Shown here one piece after another: positions 24,279 to 36,492 of a stretch of 64,000 nt of DNA. Origin of the DNA: Alligator mississippiensis (taxonomy: Eukaryota; Chordata; Crocodylia; Alligatoridae). Location of the stretch: positions 45,135,319-45,199,318 of the forward strand of contig NC_081831.1 in the NCBI RefSeq assembly GCF_030867095.1, given 5' to 3'. Each line of letters starts with the position of its first letter. Within the stretch, counting starts at the first letter, position 1. Both the position numbers and the translations under genes were made by a program. The notes under the pieces were generated by a model. That model had not been told where the DNA came from. It saw only the letters and a list, made by a program, of their open reading frames with translations, and searched no databases.

Positions 24279-26640
24279 TTATAGATTGTTAGGGGCTGGA
24301 AGGGACCTTGCAAGATCATCGGGACTAGCCCCCTTGTACTAAGCAGAAAAGACAAGTGGGGTCAGGTCACCCCAGTGAGGTGACCATCCAGTCTCCTCTT
24401 GAAGATCTTCAGGGTAGGTGATTGCACCACTTCTGGGGGAAGTTTATTTTACAATCTAGACACCCTGACTGTGAAGAAGTTTTTCCTAGAGTCTGAAGCA
24501 GTCTTCTAGGAGTTTGTGGCCATTACTTCTGGTTTTCCCTATGGGTACCCTGATGAACAGTTGTTCACCGAGCTTTTGATGTAGTCCCCTGATGTAGTGG
24601 TAAGCTGGTACCAAGTCTCCTTTATGCTTTCTCTTTTTTAGGTTGAAGAGGCCCATGTCCCTCAACTTCTCCTTGTATGGTTTGCCTTGCAAGTTTCTGA
24701 TCATATGGGTGGCTCTTCTCTAGACTCTCTCAAGTTTTTCCACATCCTTGTTAAAGTGCAGCACCCAGTACTCTAGCTGTGATCTCACCAGTGCTGAGTA
24801 CAGTGGAAGAATCACTTCCTTGGTTTTACATGCGATGCATCGGCTGATGCGTGCCACAGTACTGTCTGCCCTGCTGGCTATAGCATCACATTGCCAGCTC
24901 ATGTTCATGTGATGGTCGATTATCACCCCTAGGTCCCTTTTGGTTGTGGCGCTAATCAAATAGGTGCCACCTAGCCTGTAGGTATGCTTGCCGCCAGATG
25001 GAGCACTTTATACTTCTCAGTGTTGAACTTCATCTGGTTCCGATTTGCCTCTCTCTCCAGCCTGTCAAGGTCCACCTGAATCTGCAGCCTATCTTCAGGT
25101 GTGACCATGCTCCTCCATAACTTGGTGTCATCCGTGAACTTGGTCAGTGAGCTCCTCAGCCCCATATACAAATCAATGATAAAGATGCTGAAAAGTACTG
25201 GACCAAGCATGGACCCCTGAGGGACACCACTGGCCACTTCTCACCATGACAACACTGATCCATTCATAAGAACTCTCTGGGTCCTACCTCACAGCCAGTT
25301 TCCTACCCACTTAACCATTGAGCAGTTAAGCCCACAATCTTCCAATTTTTCCATAAGGATATCATGGGATACTAGATCAAAGGCCTTTTGGAAATCTAGT
25401 ATATAATGTCAACCTCCTCTCCCTTGTCCAGGTGGTGAGATACCTGGTTGAAGGAGATGAGATTTGTAAGACAAGACCTGCCCAGGACGAAGCCACACTG
25501 GCTGTCATTCAGAATCCTACCCTTTGCAAACGTATCGCTCATAGACTTGTTGATAAGTTTTTCTAGCATCTTCCCTGGGATAGAAGTTAGGCTGATTGGT
25601 CTACAGTTGCCCAGGTCCTCCCTCTTTCCCTTCTTGAAGATGGGCACAATATTGGCCCTCTTCCAATTCTCAGGGATCTCCCCTGAACACCACGAGTTTT
25701 GGAAAAGTTTTGCCAGGGGTCCCGTAATGACCTCAGCCAGCTCCTTCAGTACTCTTGGGTGGAGTTCATTCAGCGCTGCTGACTTACAAATGTCTAGCTT
25801 TTGTAGTTGGTCATGCACTAGCTCAGCATCAACAGTAGGAAAGCGATCATTCCCAACATGCCCACCATGAGCCTTCTCTAGCATGTTTTTCCCTGTGGTC
25901 CGGTGAAATACCAAAGCAAAGTGGGCATTGAGAAGTTCATTTTTTTTCCTGAGTGTCAGTTACCAGCTGTCCTGAGGTGTTAAGTAGGGGCCCTATGCTT
26001 CCATTTGTTTTCCTTCTGCTCCCTACATACCTAAAGAAGGACTTATTATCCTTGATTCCCGTTGCTAACTTAAATTCAGTCGTCATCTTAGCTTTCCTAA
26101 TCTTCTCCCTACATGTGTGGACCGCTGTTGTATAGTCCTCCTTGAGGACTGTCCCTAGTTTCCACTGTGTATGCCTCTTTTTTTCTTTTTCAAGAGGACC
26201 ATGATATCCATATTAAGCCAAGCCCTTTTGCTACCTTTCCTCCACACAGGAATGTTCTTTTGTGCTTTGATGATCGTGTCTTTGAGGAATGACCACTCTT
26301 TGTGCGCTCCATTCACCTTCTGTCCCTGGTCCTGCATCACCTCTCCTACTATTATCCTGAGCCTGTTGAAATTTGCATTTTTGAAGTCCAGGACTTCAAT
26401 CCTACTAGCTGATGCATCTGCCTTGAGGTGGACAGTGAACATGATGATCTCATGGTCACTGTTGCCCAGGCTGCCCTCAAAATTCAAGTCACTCACCAGA
26501 TCATCTCCTTTAGCCAAGACCAAGTCTAGGAGAGTGTTGCCTCTGGTTGGCCCTTGTACTTCCTGGGTCAGATAGAGCTTTTTTCCTAGCTTCCACAGGT
26601 TAAGAAGCTACGTGACCAATCCGACCTAGCCAAGTGTTCC
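24279..26640 (-). mobile_element. CR1 LINE, degraded EN-RT portion with 3' end
   Basis: Read on minus, the pieces run in order. Endonuclease C-terminal part (26523 to 26155): LGNSDHE and a WLNMDI segment. Linker (about 26135 to 25953): KDNKSFFRYVG. Reverse transcriptase start (25914 to 25396): ANIVPIFKKGKREDLGN and RPISLTS. RT core (25237 to 24971): SGVPQGS and FTDDTKLW, where the usual FADD box has become FTDD. C-terminal part (24959 to 24486). 3' end near 24279 with the TTAGGGGCTGGAAGGGACC motif. Frames are broken by stops and shifts, so the copy cannot encode an active protein. Its 5' side is fused to another CR1 piece at about 26640. Confidence 0.93.
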
Positions 26641-26912
26641 AGGATTTTCTCTGAGACAGAAGTTAGGCTAATTGGCCTATAGTTGCCCAGGTCCTCTCTC
26701 CTCCCCTTCTTGAAGATGAGCAGAACATTGGCCCTGTTCCAGTCTTTGAGGACCTCCCCTGAGTGCCATGAGTTTTGGAAGAGTTTCACCAGAGGTCCTG
26801 CGATAACTTCGGTCAGCTCCTTCAGCACTCTCAGATGAAGTTCATCCAGTCCTGCTGAGTTATAAATGTCTAACTTTTCTAACTGATCATGCACAGGCTC
26901 AACGTCAATAGT
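26637..26912 (-). mobile_element. Internal CR1 RT fragment fused to the neighbouring CR1
   Basis: The minus-strand frame has the same stretch that the neighbouring copy carries at about 25570-25845: AGLDELHLRVLKELTEVI, then KGRREDLGNYRPISLTS. It then breaks directly into endonuclease sequence of the next CR1 (HLARSDWSRSF). Both its 5' and 3' parts are missing, which is unusual for a LINE insertion. A deletion between two same-orientation CR1s would explain it. Confidence 0.85.
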
Positions 26913-26914
26913 TC

Positions 26915-27153
26915 ATTAGTGCCTGCAGCATTATGTGTATTAGCATCCCTATGTTGAAAAATGGCTCAAATGAGCTATAAAGTGCCCCTGCTGCCATTTT
27001 TCAGCACAGGGACACTGATATATGTGACACTGGAGTGTGCTGGAGTGTGGTAATTACCACACTCCAGCAGACACAATTAATTGAGTCTGCTTCAATATGT
27101 TGTAATTACAGTGTGTCAGAGCAGCCTCTATGTATGTGTATAGGTGCCCATAG
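26915..27153. mobile_element. Foldback element, copy B
   Basis: It shares with copy A (1206-1876) the GCATCCC...TGAAAAATGGC arm (26943-26965), the opposing GCCATTTTTCAGCACAGGG arm (26993-27011) and the right end, which reads GGGCACCTATACACATAC on minus. Its centre contains a perfect 32-bp palindrome at 27038-27069. It lies exactly between two CR1 fragments. No target duplication is evident. Confidence 0.65.
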
Positions 27154-28990
27154 TCACAAAGAAGGGACCTCCAGAGGTCTAATCCCCAACCTGAGGTGGG
27201 ATCATCCCTATCCACACCATCCCATACAATTATAATCTAAACTCTACATCAGACTACACTCTACTCTGAAAGAATATAGCCCTAACATCCTAACTTGCAC
27301 CAGGTACAGGGAACCACAGCAGCCAATGTCCTGCTTCTATAAAATGTTGACAATATATGCTCAAGAGATACCAAGTAGAGGGCCATGACCTCTGCTACAA
27401 AGGAAGGCAAAAACTCCCACAAGTCCATACCAAGCTGACAATGAAATATGGTTCCTTCCTGACCCCAAATACGGCTATCAGTCCGACCCTGAACTGCGGA
27501 AGGGGCGGAGAGTTTTGGGGAGAGGTGGGTAAAATCCTCTGGGCAGGAACCTCTGGCTTTACTTCTAGCAGGAGAATCAGAACACCCAAGACTTACCTGT
27601 GGCTAACACAGACTTAAAAACAACCACATAGCAGGAAAAGCATGGGGTGGGGTGGGAGCAACCAGCAAAGCCCAGAAGCATGGGAAATACCTATGGTAGA
27701 AAATAGGCATACCTATGCCCAGGTAATCCATGATCAGTGGCTGTCCAAACTCTTCTTGAACACATCCAGTGATGGAGAATCCACAACTTCCTCAGGCAGT
27801 CGATTTCACTCCCTCACTATTCTAAAAGTGAAGAAGTTTTACCAGATATCCAATCTAAACTTACTTTGCTGCAACTGCAAGCCACTGGTCCACATCCCTC
27901 TCTGTGCAGCAAAAGAAAAAAAAAAGGTGGTTTCCCTCTTCTTTATGGTGGCCCTTCAAGTATTTGATGTTTGCTATCATGTCCCCTCTTAAGTGCCTTT
28001 TCCGCAAGCTGAACATGCCTACCTCCTTCAGCCTGTCCTCATATATGACTTGTTTCCAAGCCCTTGATCTTCTTTGTTGCCTGAATCTGGACCCTTTCTA
28101 TCTTTTCTGCATTCTTTTAAAAATGTGGAGCCCAGAACTGCAGAGTTCTCCAGATGAGGCCTAATCAGTGCCAAGTACAGAGGCACTCTCACCTCCCATG
28201 TCTTGCACCTAATACAATAATTTCTGTTGATGCATCCAAAAACCACACTGGCCTTTTGCATGGCTGCATCACACTGCAGACTCATATTGAATCTGTAATC
28301 TAGCAAGACTCTGAAGCCCTTTTCTATAGAGATGCCATCAAGGCAGATGTCCTCCATTTTGTATTTGTGTTTTTGATTATTCCTTCAAAGGTGTTGCACC
28401 TTGCATTTGTCTATATTGAGCTTCATCCTGGTAGGTCTAACCCAACGTTCCAATCTGTCAAGATGCTTCTGAATTGCACTCGCATTCTCCATGGTCAAAA
28501 TTTTTCCCAGTTTCGTGATGTTCACAAACTTGCTCTAGAAGCTTTTAATGCCAGCCTCCAAATCATTAGTAAACACAGTGAACAGCACTAGGCTGAGGTC
28601 AGAGCCCTGTGGGACTCCACTTGAAACCTCCTGCTATTCTGACATGATCCTGTGAAAAATTAACTGTTGCTTGTGGCTGCTGAGTAAGTTATTTATCCAC
28701 CATGTAGCAGTTTTACCCAGCCCACATTTCTCCAATTTATTTATGAGACAGTTGTGTGGGACCTTGCTGAAGTCCAGATACATGATACCCACAGCATTTC
28801 ATTCAACCACTCAGCTAGTTACTTTGTCAAAGAAGGAAATCAGGTTTGTTTAACAATATTTCTTTTTCATTAATCCATGTTGGCTGCTTGCAACCGGCCT
28901 TTTCTCCTACACTATTCATCCTCTACTCACAAATAAATGACCTTATTACTACAATATCCTCCAAGCTAGTGGTGACATCTCCATTTTCTA
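27154..28990 (-). mobile_element. CR1 LINE, older subfamily, RT 3' half and probable 3' UTR
   Basis: On minus the RT core is visible from about 28800 down: a YLDFSKV-type box, SGVPQGS near 28600, then YRFNMSLQCDAAMQKAS and VPLYLALIRPHLE (28357-28028). The remainder to 27720 is the conserved CR1 tail, and 27154-27720 looks like the longer 3' UTR of this subfamily. It is more diverged than the 24.3- and 31.2-kb copies, hence older. Several frameshifts and stops are present. Confidence 0.82.
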
Positions 28991-29163
28991 GGTGGGACAA
29001 TAAGGCAGAGGCCAACCTCAAAATTTGCAAGTGTCCAATAGTCATATACTTTTTGTATGCCATTACCTAAACCATACTTTCTGAAGCATGCACCTTCTTT
29101 TCTCTGTAACCAGTATTAGTTAATCTAAGAACAGATTTTTATAAGTACAAAGTGAGATACTTA

Positions 29164-30099
29164 GGACATATACAGAAGTAACATTTAGATAAATCTAACT
29201 AGGGTTAGATTGACCTAAGGATAGAACTGTACAGAAGTTCAACAATTAGAAGGGGCCAAAAATGCTCACCCTATACTTACTTAGTTTACTCATGTGGTGA
29301 TCAATCTAACCCTAGTTAGAGTCAGTACAATACAGACATTCAGGAAGGTAAGGTCAGGCAAAAAAATAGCCAGGCCAATCTAAATTTACCTTTGAGGTGA
29401 ACTACGTAGATCAGTCTAACCCAGGAGTGGGCAAAATAAGGCCTGTGGACTGGATTCTGCCCACCAATTGATTGTAGCTGGGCTGTCTGCTCCCATAGTG
29501 TTTCCCATGGGCCAAGCCCTGCCCACTGCCACCCAGGGCAGCCCACACTCCTGCCCAACCATAAGTTGCACCCACCAATGGTTCACCCCAACCCCGGCCC
29601 TGGCCAGTGTCCATAGCTTCCTGGCAGGGCTACTCTAGCTGCTGCTTCAGCTGCTTGGTTACTGCTCAGATCCCCTGCCTCCAATGGCTCTTCCTGCTCC
29701 TCCTCTGGGCAACAGGTAGCATGGGGAAGCAGCAGTAGTGGCTGTGGAGATACATGCCAGGCACCACAAATCTAGCCCAGTGCAGGGAAAGCTGCAGCAA
29801 GGTGGTTCCTGATCATTCTTTGAGAGACCTGCTAGCCTCTCCGATTTTGCCAAACCTCCCCTGGTATCCCACTAACCCTCCCAATCCTGTCAACCCTGCA
29901 CAGAACTGTTATTTCTCAGTAGACCCCTCAAATCCCCCATGGACCACCTAGCTCTTGCAATCCTGCCCACCCCTCTCCTCCTTTCCAGCTTACCTAAATT
30001 GGGCTTCTGGCACCAGCAAATATTTGTATAGCCAGCATACACTTTACAGTCATACCACTTAAGGTAAGATCACATCCTGGGAACATCTGTACATGGCCC
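29164..30099. mobile_element. Long-TIR DNA element, family 2, copy 2 (host of a nested hAT)
   Basis: The left end TTAGGACATATACAGA (from 29161) is inverted at the right end, which reads TTAGGGCCATGTACAGATG on minus from about 30101. Interior AGATAAATCTAACTAGGGTT-type motifs recur in both orientations and resemble the GATCTAACC motifs of the copy at 16165. A hAT-like sequence starts inside it at 29426. The relation to the 16165 copy is by end and internal motifs only. Confidence 0.5.
29426..29990 (+). mobile_element. hAT-like element nested in a long-TIR element
   Basis: It starts CAGGAGTGGGCAAAATAAGG and then GGCCTGTGGACTGGATTCTG, clearly the same family as the elements at 23020 and 37126. 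The right end and target duplication were not identified, so the end coordinate is an estimate from the GC-rich interior. Confidence 0.6.
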
Positions 30100-31200
30100 T
30101 AATGCTTAATTTGAATTTGATAAACATCTGCAGGAAGAACACACTTAGGGGTTTATTACATCAGTAAATTTGCTGCACATAGTAAGTCTATGGCTATAGG
30201 AAAAATAGAACTTGGTTCTGATGAGTCCCAACTCAGTCCACAAACCACAAGATAAAATTTACTCTTTCAAGAACTCCAATGCCTTTATAAGGATGCCCCA
30301 TCCATGCCTGAAATGAATGAGGAAGGGAATTAAGAGATGAGATTAGCTGGCTTCATAACTCTGTCATCTTTATTTCCAAAAGCATCTTTGTTTCTTTTTT
30401 GCCAACCCTTCCAAAATAGAACAAGAGCATATGGATGGCTGACAGGAGTTCCATATTCATGCTGTTTCTCTCTTGTTATGTGCACATTGTACAGAGTTCT
30501 AGGTATAATGATCACATATGATAAATCAAAAGATAGCCTAATTCCAGATTTATATATAATAAAAGAAGCTGTCTGATTTTAAACACTTAAGAGTTCAAAA
30601 GTGTTGGGGTGACAACACGAAGAAACAGTGAATCTTTAGAAGGAGAAAATTATTAGCCTGTTATCTCTTTACTCAAACAGAGAACACAAGGACAGGCAGG
30701 GAAACAGAAACATGTTCTCTGATTATCTATGCAACAAGTTAAATTTGACAATTGAGAGGAAATATTGTAAATATCATCGTTCCATTAACTGAGAAACCTG
30801 AATTACACATATCCCCACTGGACTTCATTAGGTTTCAAAATACTAGTTTCAGAAGCATTTTAGAAATGGTTCTTAAGATGTAAAATATATTAAATGTTAT
30901 TTTATTCTGTTATGTCAGATGTAAAGATAATTATTCCCCCCAGTTGAAAAAAAATGGAACTTAAACTTTTGTAAAAAAACATGGACAGTTCTGTAAGCAA
31001 CTCTGATGATAGCATGTATAACATTTAACAAAAAGAGCATATGGCTGCAAGAGACAAATAGGACTGGAAGCCTCATTTTAAATTGCCAAAGTAACTTAGA
31101 ACTCATTTCTGTATTATAATACAAATGTGACATGATATAAAATGGAAAGATTATACCCCAATCCCAATATGCAAATAATGATGTAACTGCCATTATTTAT
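30100..31200. other. AT-rich non-coding sequence
   Basis: No feature recognised. The opposite overlapping frames at 30330-30576 and the 92-codon minus frame at 30915-31193 are treated as chance. Confidence 0.45.
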
Positions 31201-33720
31201 TTCATAGACATTAGGGCTGGAAGGAACCTCAAAAGATCGTCAGGTTCACCCCCTTCCCAAGGGGCAAGAAGCCAGCTAGGGTCAAAGGATCCCAGCAGGA
31301 TCAGTATCCAAATGTTTCTTGAAGTGTCCAGAGTAGACACCTGCACACCTCTGAGGGGAGTCTGTTCCAGGCCTTGGGGACTTGAAAAGTAAAGAAGTTT
31401 TTCTTATGTACACCCTAAAACAGTCTTCCAGGAGTTTGTGATCATTGGAACTTGTCTTCCCTTGGGGTGCCCTGGTGAACAGATATTCTCCCAGTTCCTG
31501 ATGCATACTCCTTATGTACTTACAGGCTGCCACCAAGTCACCCCTCAGCCTATTCTTCTCCAGGCGAAGAGTCCCATGGCTCTCAGCCTCTCTTCATAAG
31601 GCCTGCTCTCTTGCCCTCTGATCATGCATGTGGCTCTCCTCTGGACTCTTTAAAGCTTCTCCACATCCTTTCTGAATTGTGGAGCCCAGAATTGGATGCA
31701 GTGCTCCAGCTGCTGCTTCATCAAGGCCAAGTGCAGCAGGAGGATGACTTCATGAGTCTTGCTTGAGATGCAAGCCAGAGTTTTGTTTGGTTTGTTAGTT
31801 GCGGTATTGCATTGGTGGCTCATGTTCATCTTGTGGTCAGTCATGCCCCAATGCCCTTTTGGCCGGGGTGCTAGCAAGCTGAGCCTATAAGTCTGCTGTG
31901 GGTTTTTCTTCCCAAGGTGGAGTACCTAGCAATTTTTGGAGTTGAAGGCCAGCAGGTTTTTGTCCACCCATTTTCCAAGCCTATCAAGGTCAGCCTGGAT
32001 CACCATCCTGTCCTTGGATGTTAACGCTTTTCCCCAAAGTTTGGTGTCATCAGTGAACTTGGCCAGTCTGCTTCTGACACCAATGTCCGCATCATTAATG
32101 AAGATGTTGAAAAGGATAGGCTCAAGGACAGAGCCTTGTGGGACCCCACTGGTCACGGTGCACCACAACGATCGACTTCTGTCAACTACCACTCTGTGGG
32201 TCCGACCTCAAATCCAATTCTCCAGCCAGAGGACTGTGATGTAGCCAAGGCCGCAATTGGCCAGTTTTTCTATAAGACAATCATGGGATACTAGATCGAA
32301 AGATTTTTTAAAGTCAAGATATATGACGTCAATCTCTTCTCCCTTGTCCTGGTCATAGAAGATGAGATTGGTCAAGCAAGACCTACCTGCAACAAACCCA
32401 TGCTGGCTATATTTAGCAGGGGACCAATGTTGCACTTGTTTTTTTTCCAACTTCCCACATATCTAAAGAAGGACTTTTTATTGTCCTTGATTCATGTAGC
32501 CAGTTGGAGTTCGGTTACAGCCTTGGCTTTCCTAGTTCCCTCCCTATAGGTGTGGATCAGCATTGAATACTTCTCCTTTGTGGTGTTTCCTGTCTTCCAT
32601 CCTTTATAGGCTTCTCTTTTTAGACATAGGAGGTCCATAAATTCCCTATTGAGCCAAGGGGGTTGCCGAGCCCTTTTACTACCTCTCCTATGGGCTGGAA
32701 TGGATTTTCCTTGTGCTTGAAGGATTGCTTCCTTAAGGAGTGACCACTCATTGGGAACTCCCCTCCATGTCAGATCATGGTCTCTCAGGGCCTTGACAAT
32801 TAGCCTCCTGAGCTTAAGTTGGTTTTCCTAAAGTCGAGGACTTCTGCATTGCTGACTGACTTGCCAGCTTTGTGTTGGATAGCAAAAGTGATGAATTCAT
32901 GGTCACTGTCTCCCAGCTTCCCTTTAATTCTTAGGTCACTGACTAGATCATCCCCTTTGGCCCATAGCAGATTCAGGAGCGCCTTACCTCTTGTTGGCCT
33001 GTAAACTTCTTGAGACAAGTAAAGCTCATCCATGCATATAAGGAAGCTTTGTGACCAATCTGACTTGGCTGAGTGTTTTTCCTATGAGATGTCCAGGTAG
33101 TTGACGTTTGCTATGACAACCATGAACTGAGAGCATGCAGTCTCAGCCAGTTCCCTAGTGAATTTGTGGTCAAGCTCTTGCTCCTGATTTGGAGGTCTGT
33201 AGTAGACGTCTACCATGATATCCCCTTTACTATGTTCCCCTCGTATTCTAACCAAGAGGGTCTCAAATCGCCCTCCTTGTGTGCCAACCTCCACTTGTAG
33301 GGAAGTGTAATGCTTCTTCATATAGAGAGCTACATCCCCACCCTTTCTTTCAACATGATGTCTCCTGCACAAGGTATAGCCATCTATACCTGAGGTCCAG
33401 TCATAGGTGGAGTCCCATCAGGTGTCTGTTATCTTTCTGAGACCACAGGCTCCTGGCATTTGTGTATAGGCAAGTGAGTTTGCCATTGGAGGCCTTAGAC
33501 TTTCCTGCATTCCTAGAAAAGCCCCACCCCTGGGCTGGGGTGGGAGTGGGTTCCCTTGAGCTGACTGACCTGCTGATTTTGTGGTTGATGCTTGGTGGTC
33601 TTGCACTGATGGTTATCTGCCCATCCTATGGCAAACTTAGTTTAAAGCCCAGTCAAGCAGGTCAGTCATTCTGGCTGAAGAAACCTTCTTCCCAATGGAG
33701 TGAGGTGGAGATATTTGAAG
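31201..33720 (-). mobile_element. CR1 LINE with internal deletion
   Basis: On minus: 5'-side CR1 text from about 33720; endonuclease (33372-33082) with GGDVALYMKK, then VDVYYRPPNQEQELD; SDHE at about 32910; linker at about 32620-32460; then a jump at about 32455-32400 straight into HGFVAGRSCLTNLI. The RT N-terminal segment with RPISLTS is therefore missing. The RT core follows with YLDFKKSFDLVSHDCLIEKL (about 32340), SGVPQGS (about 32150) and FTDDTKLWG, then the tail to the 3' end TTAGGGCTGGAAGGAACC at 31201-31235. Stops and frameshifts make it non-functional. It belongs to a subfamily close to the 24.3-kb copy. Confidence 0.92.
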
Positions 33721-35192
33721 ATATGACTGTGATAATTTTTAAAAAATTAGAGCCAACAACTGTCAGGATGAAGGATACGTCTCATAGTGGTAGGTTTTAT
33801 GCCAATGACAGAAAATTGCCACAAAATTAGACTTCTTTGAAGATAGCCCTCTCTCAGGGTTTTTACTCAGTGCTCAAGTCTCAAGCTTCAAGCACAAGTC
33901 TGGATGAAATTCCTAAAGCTATGTTTTGGATGACTGCAGCACCCTCTACACAGCAGCATCTAGGAACATTTGGACCCTGTATTGTGAGTAGCATAACCTA
34001 TGGTTTTCTGAACTTTCAAGATTTCTTTCCTAGCAAAAGAATAAAGCAGCTATGTGTAGCAATAATACTAGGCCAATGCAGAAGTGGATGAACAAGAGTA
34101 CCAATAAAGAATGTCTTCAAGGAAGCAGCAGTACAAGATAAGTTATTTCCCATTCTTTGAAGCTAGCATTATCATAGTATTTTCATACCTGAGCACTAAG
34201 TAGCTTAAAGGATGACACATTTAATAAATGTTATGTTAGAGAGGTATTATAAGTTTGAAAAAAGTAATCATTTTGCACCTTTTGGTATGTATAGTGGAGT
34301 GGTGTTTGCTAGTCTTATACTAGAGGCATGAGACCTAACAGTGAAAACTGTTGATGTAAGTGTATTTAAGGAATTCATATTATTAAGTCATGTATCCAAA
34401 GTGTCTTTCCAAAACCAAAGAGACTGACTCTTTCCAAAAAATAAACAGTGACAAAGAAATAACTAGGCTGAATCAATGTGAAAATGGCCACATGATAAAG
34501 AAATTAAAAGAACAATTGGTGAAAAATACATTAACATTTTGTTAGCAGAATAATTTTGGTAGATGCAGCATGTAATATGGGGAAATGCTCTTTGTAAAGA
34601 TGTTTGCATGGCCTATGCCTTCGGGAAGAAATAAAAGCATTTGCATCAAATATTTATTTAGTCATTCATTTAAAATGTTGCTCATGGGGAAAGCCTAATG
34701 AGATAGACATCTCGTTTTCTTTACCAACCTAGAGGACAGTATTCATAAAATTTCAAAGTACACCAGTAAATAGAACATAAACAATATAATACAGGAAATA
34801 TTGGGACATAGCAGGCTATATTAAATAGATAGCATTTAATCTTATGCAAATAATGGCCATTTAAGGGTTAAAAGTTCCTTGAAACTAAGAAAAGTTTTCT
34901 TGAAAACTGGGATGTCTATTTATGTAGAAAAAAAAATACAGTGACAAGTCCACATTAGCTAGGTCTTAGTAAAGAGGAAAATATTTTAATGGCTTACATT
35001 ATATTTTCACTTTTTTGGGTCTGCAGTTCACATCCTGTTTATTTTGTTTTTAACAAATATTACCAGTAATGTACCTACAGACTAACTTCCGCTCAATAAA
35101 CTAGAATAGAATTCTTTTAGCAGTAGAACTAAAACACTGAACTCTGGTGCTGTGATACTGAAGATGAACTGTGGTACATCCTATTAATCTTT
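33721..35192. other. AT-rich non-coding sequence
   Basis: No gene or repeat family recognised. The 84-codon plus frame at 33837-34091 has no supporting feature. Confidence 0.45.
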
Positions 35193-35407
35193 TAATTGTA
35201 GCAGGCTCACCTTTCAGAGCATGGGTTGAGTCCCAGGCTTCAGATCCTGCTGTTTTGATTGGTGGAGCCCAAACATCAATCAGAAGGCAGCAGGAGAAAT
35301 AAAGTCGTGTCCGTTTCCTGAGGGGCGGGGGAGAAGAACTCCCCTGGACCTGACTGAAGACTGTAAATTGTCAGGTCCAGAAGACTTTGGGGCGGAGCCC
35401 TGGAGCA

Positions 35408-35414
35408 TATAAAA
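35408..35414 (+). promoter_or_regulatory. LTR TATA box
   Basis: TATAAAA, preceded by GC-rich sequence, about 210 bp into the solo LTR. Confidence 0.6.
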
Positions 35415-36486
35415 GAAGCTGCGTGCCCAGCATGAGGGGCAGATGCAGTGAGAGACTCAAGAAGAGTGGAGCCAAGAAAAGCTGGGGAGCTCTCCCTCAG
35501 CGGGCAATAGGCCCAAGGCTTCTGAAGCTGCCACTGGAGGAGTAGCCTTGGGAGTGGTGCAAGACTGCTCGGGCTGTTGATGGCACACAGGGATGGTGCA
35601 CGGAGACCCAGCCCTGGGAGCAGTGTAAGACTGCTCGGGCTCATCATGGTGCACAGTTCAGTGCACGGAGCCCAGGCTTTGGGAGCTGCAAGTGGTGGCT
35701 CGAGCCTGCAACCCTGGCAGGGCCTTGGGGTTGTAGTAAGGTGGGTCAGGCCCTATCCCCCAGTAAGTGGCCAGGTCCCACGGTGTGCAGGGTGGCGCAT
35801 GAACCCAAGCCTTGGGAGCCAGGGAGCAGCAGAGGCTGCTTGGGTTAGCCACCCAGCATGAGGACAGATGGATGGACGGAGCCTGAAGGGCCCAGCCTGT
35901 GCTAAAAGAGCCCTCGGTGCTGAAGCCAGGGCATGGGGGAAACAGTAGTGCTGCAGCGTGAGGCCCAGCACCCAGAAGCCAGCAGCGGTGGTGCAGCAGC
36001 TGAGAGGAGCTGAGCCCTCGGTGCCCAGAGCGGGGCACAGGGTGGGGAGGACCCAGTGGCGCTCCAGCAGAGGAGACCCCATCAAGCTCCGCCCTGACCT
36101 CCACCACCTGAGGGAGTGTGAGTCATTGGGTCCCACAGGGGAAAGACATTTGGGGCGGGCAAACCCAGAGAAGGGGCTGGGTGAGTAGCCTGCCCCCTCA
36201 CCTAGTCAAGGCCCTAAGGGGAGGGGCCCCTGGTGCTTCCTGGACACCCCCTACAAGGGGCCCCATTGGAAGAAGGACTATCTTTTGCCATGGGTCAGGG
36301 ACTATATTAAGGAAATAGATGTTATTAAGATTGTTCATGTTTGCACGTTATATTTTGAGATTGAAATGTTGTATTGTGATGTTGTAAATAGTGTTATTTA
36401 GGGTTTGTCCCTGGTTACTGGTTAATGTTCACTGTGTAAGTATATGTATATGATATTTAGTTTTATGTTTATGTATATTATAACTC

Positions 36487-36492
36487 AATAAA
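36487..36492 (+). terminator. LTR polyadenylation signal
   Basis: AATAAA followed by TTGTACATAG, about 155 bp before the LTR end. Confidence 0.55.

Noticed and set aside
25448..25870. 140-codon plus-strand ORF
   Set aside because: Antisense shadow of the CR1 reverse transcriptase. The same holds for 26171-26575 and 31936-32244.
35276..36136. Several 120-150 codon ORFs on minus
   Set aside because: They lie within the GC-rich part of the solo LTR, antisense to it, with low-complexity composition.
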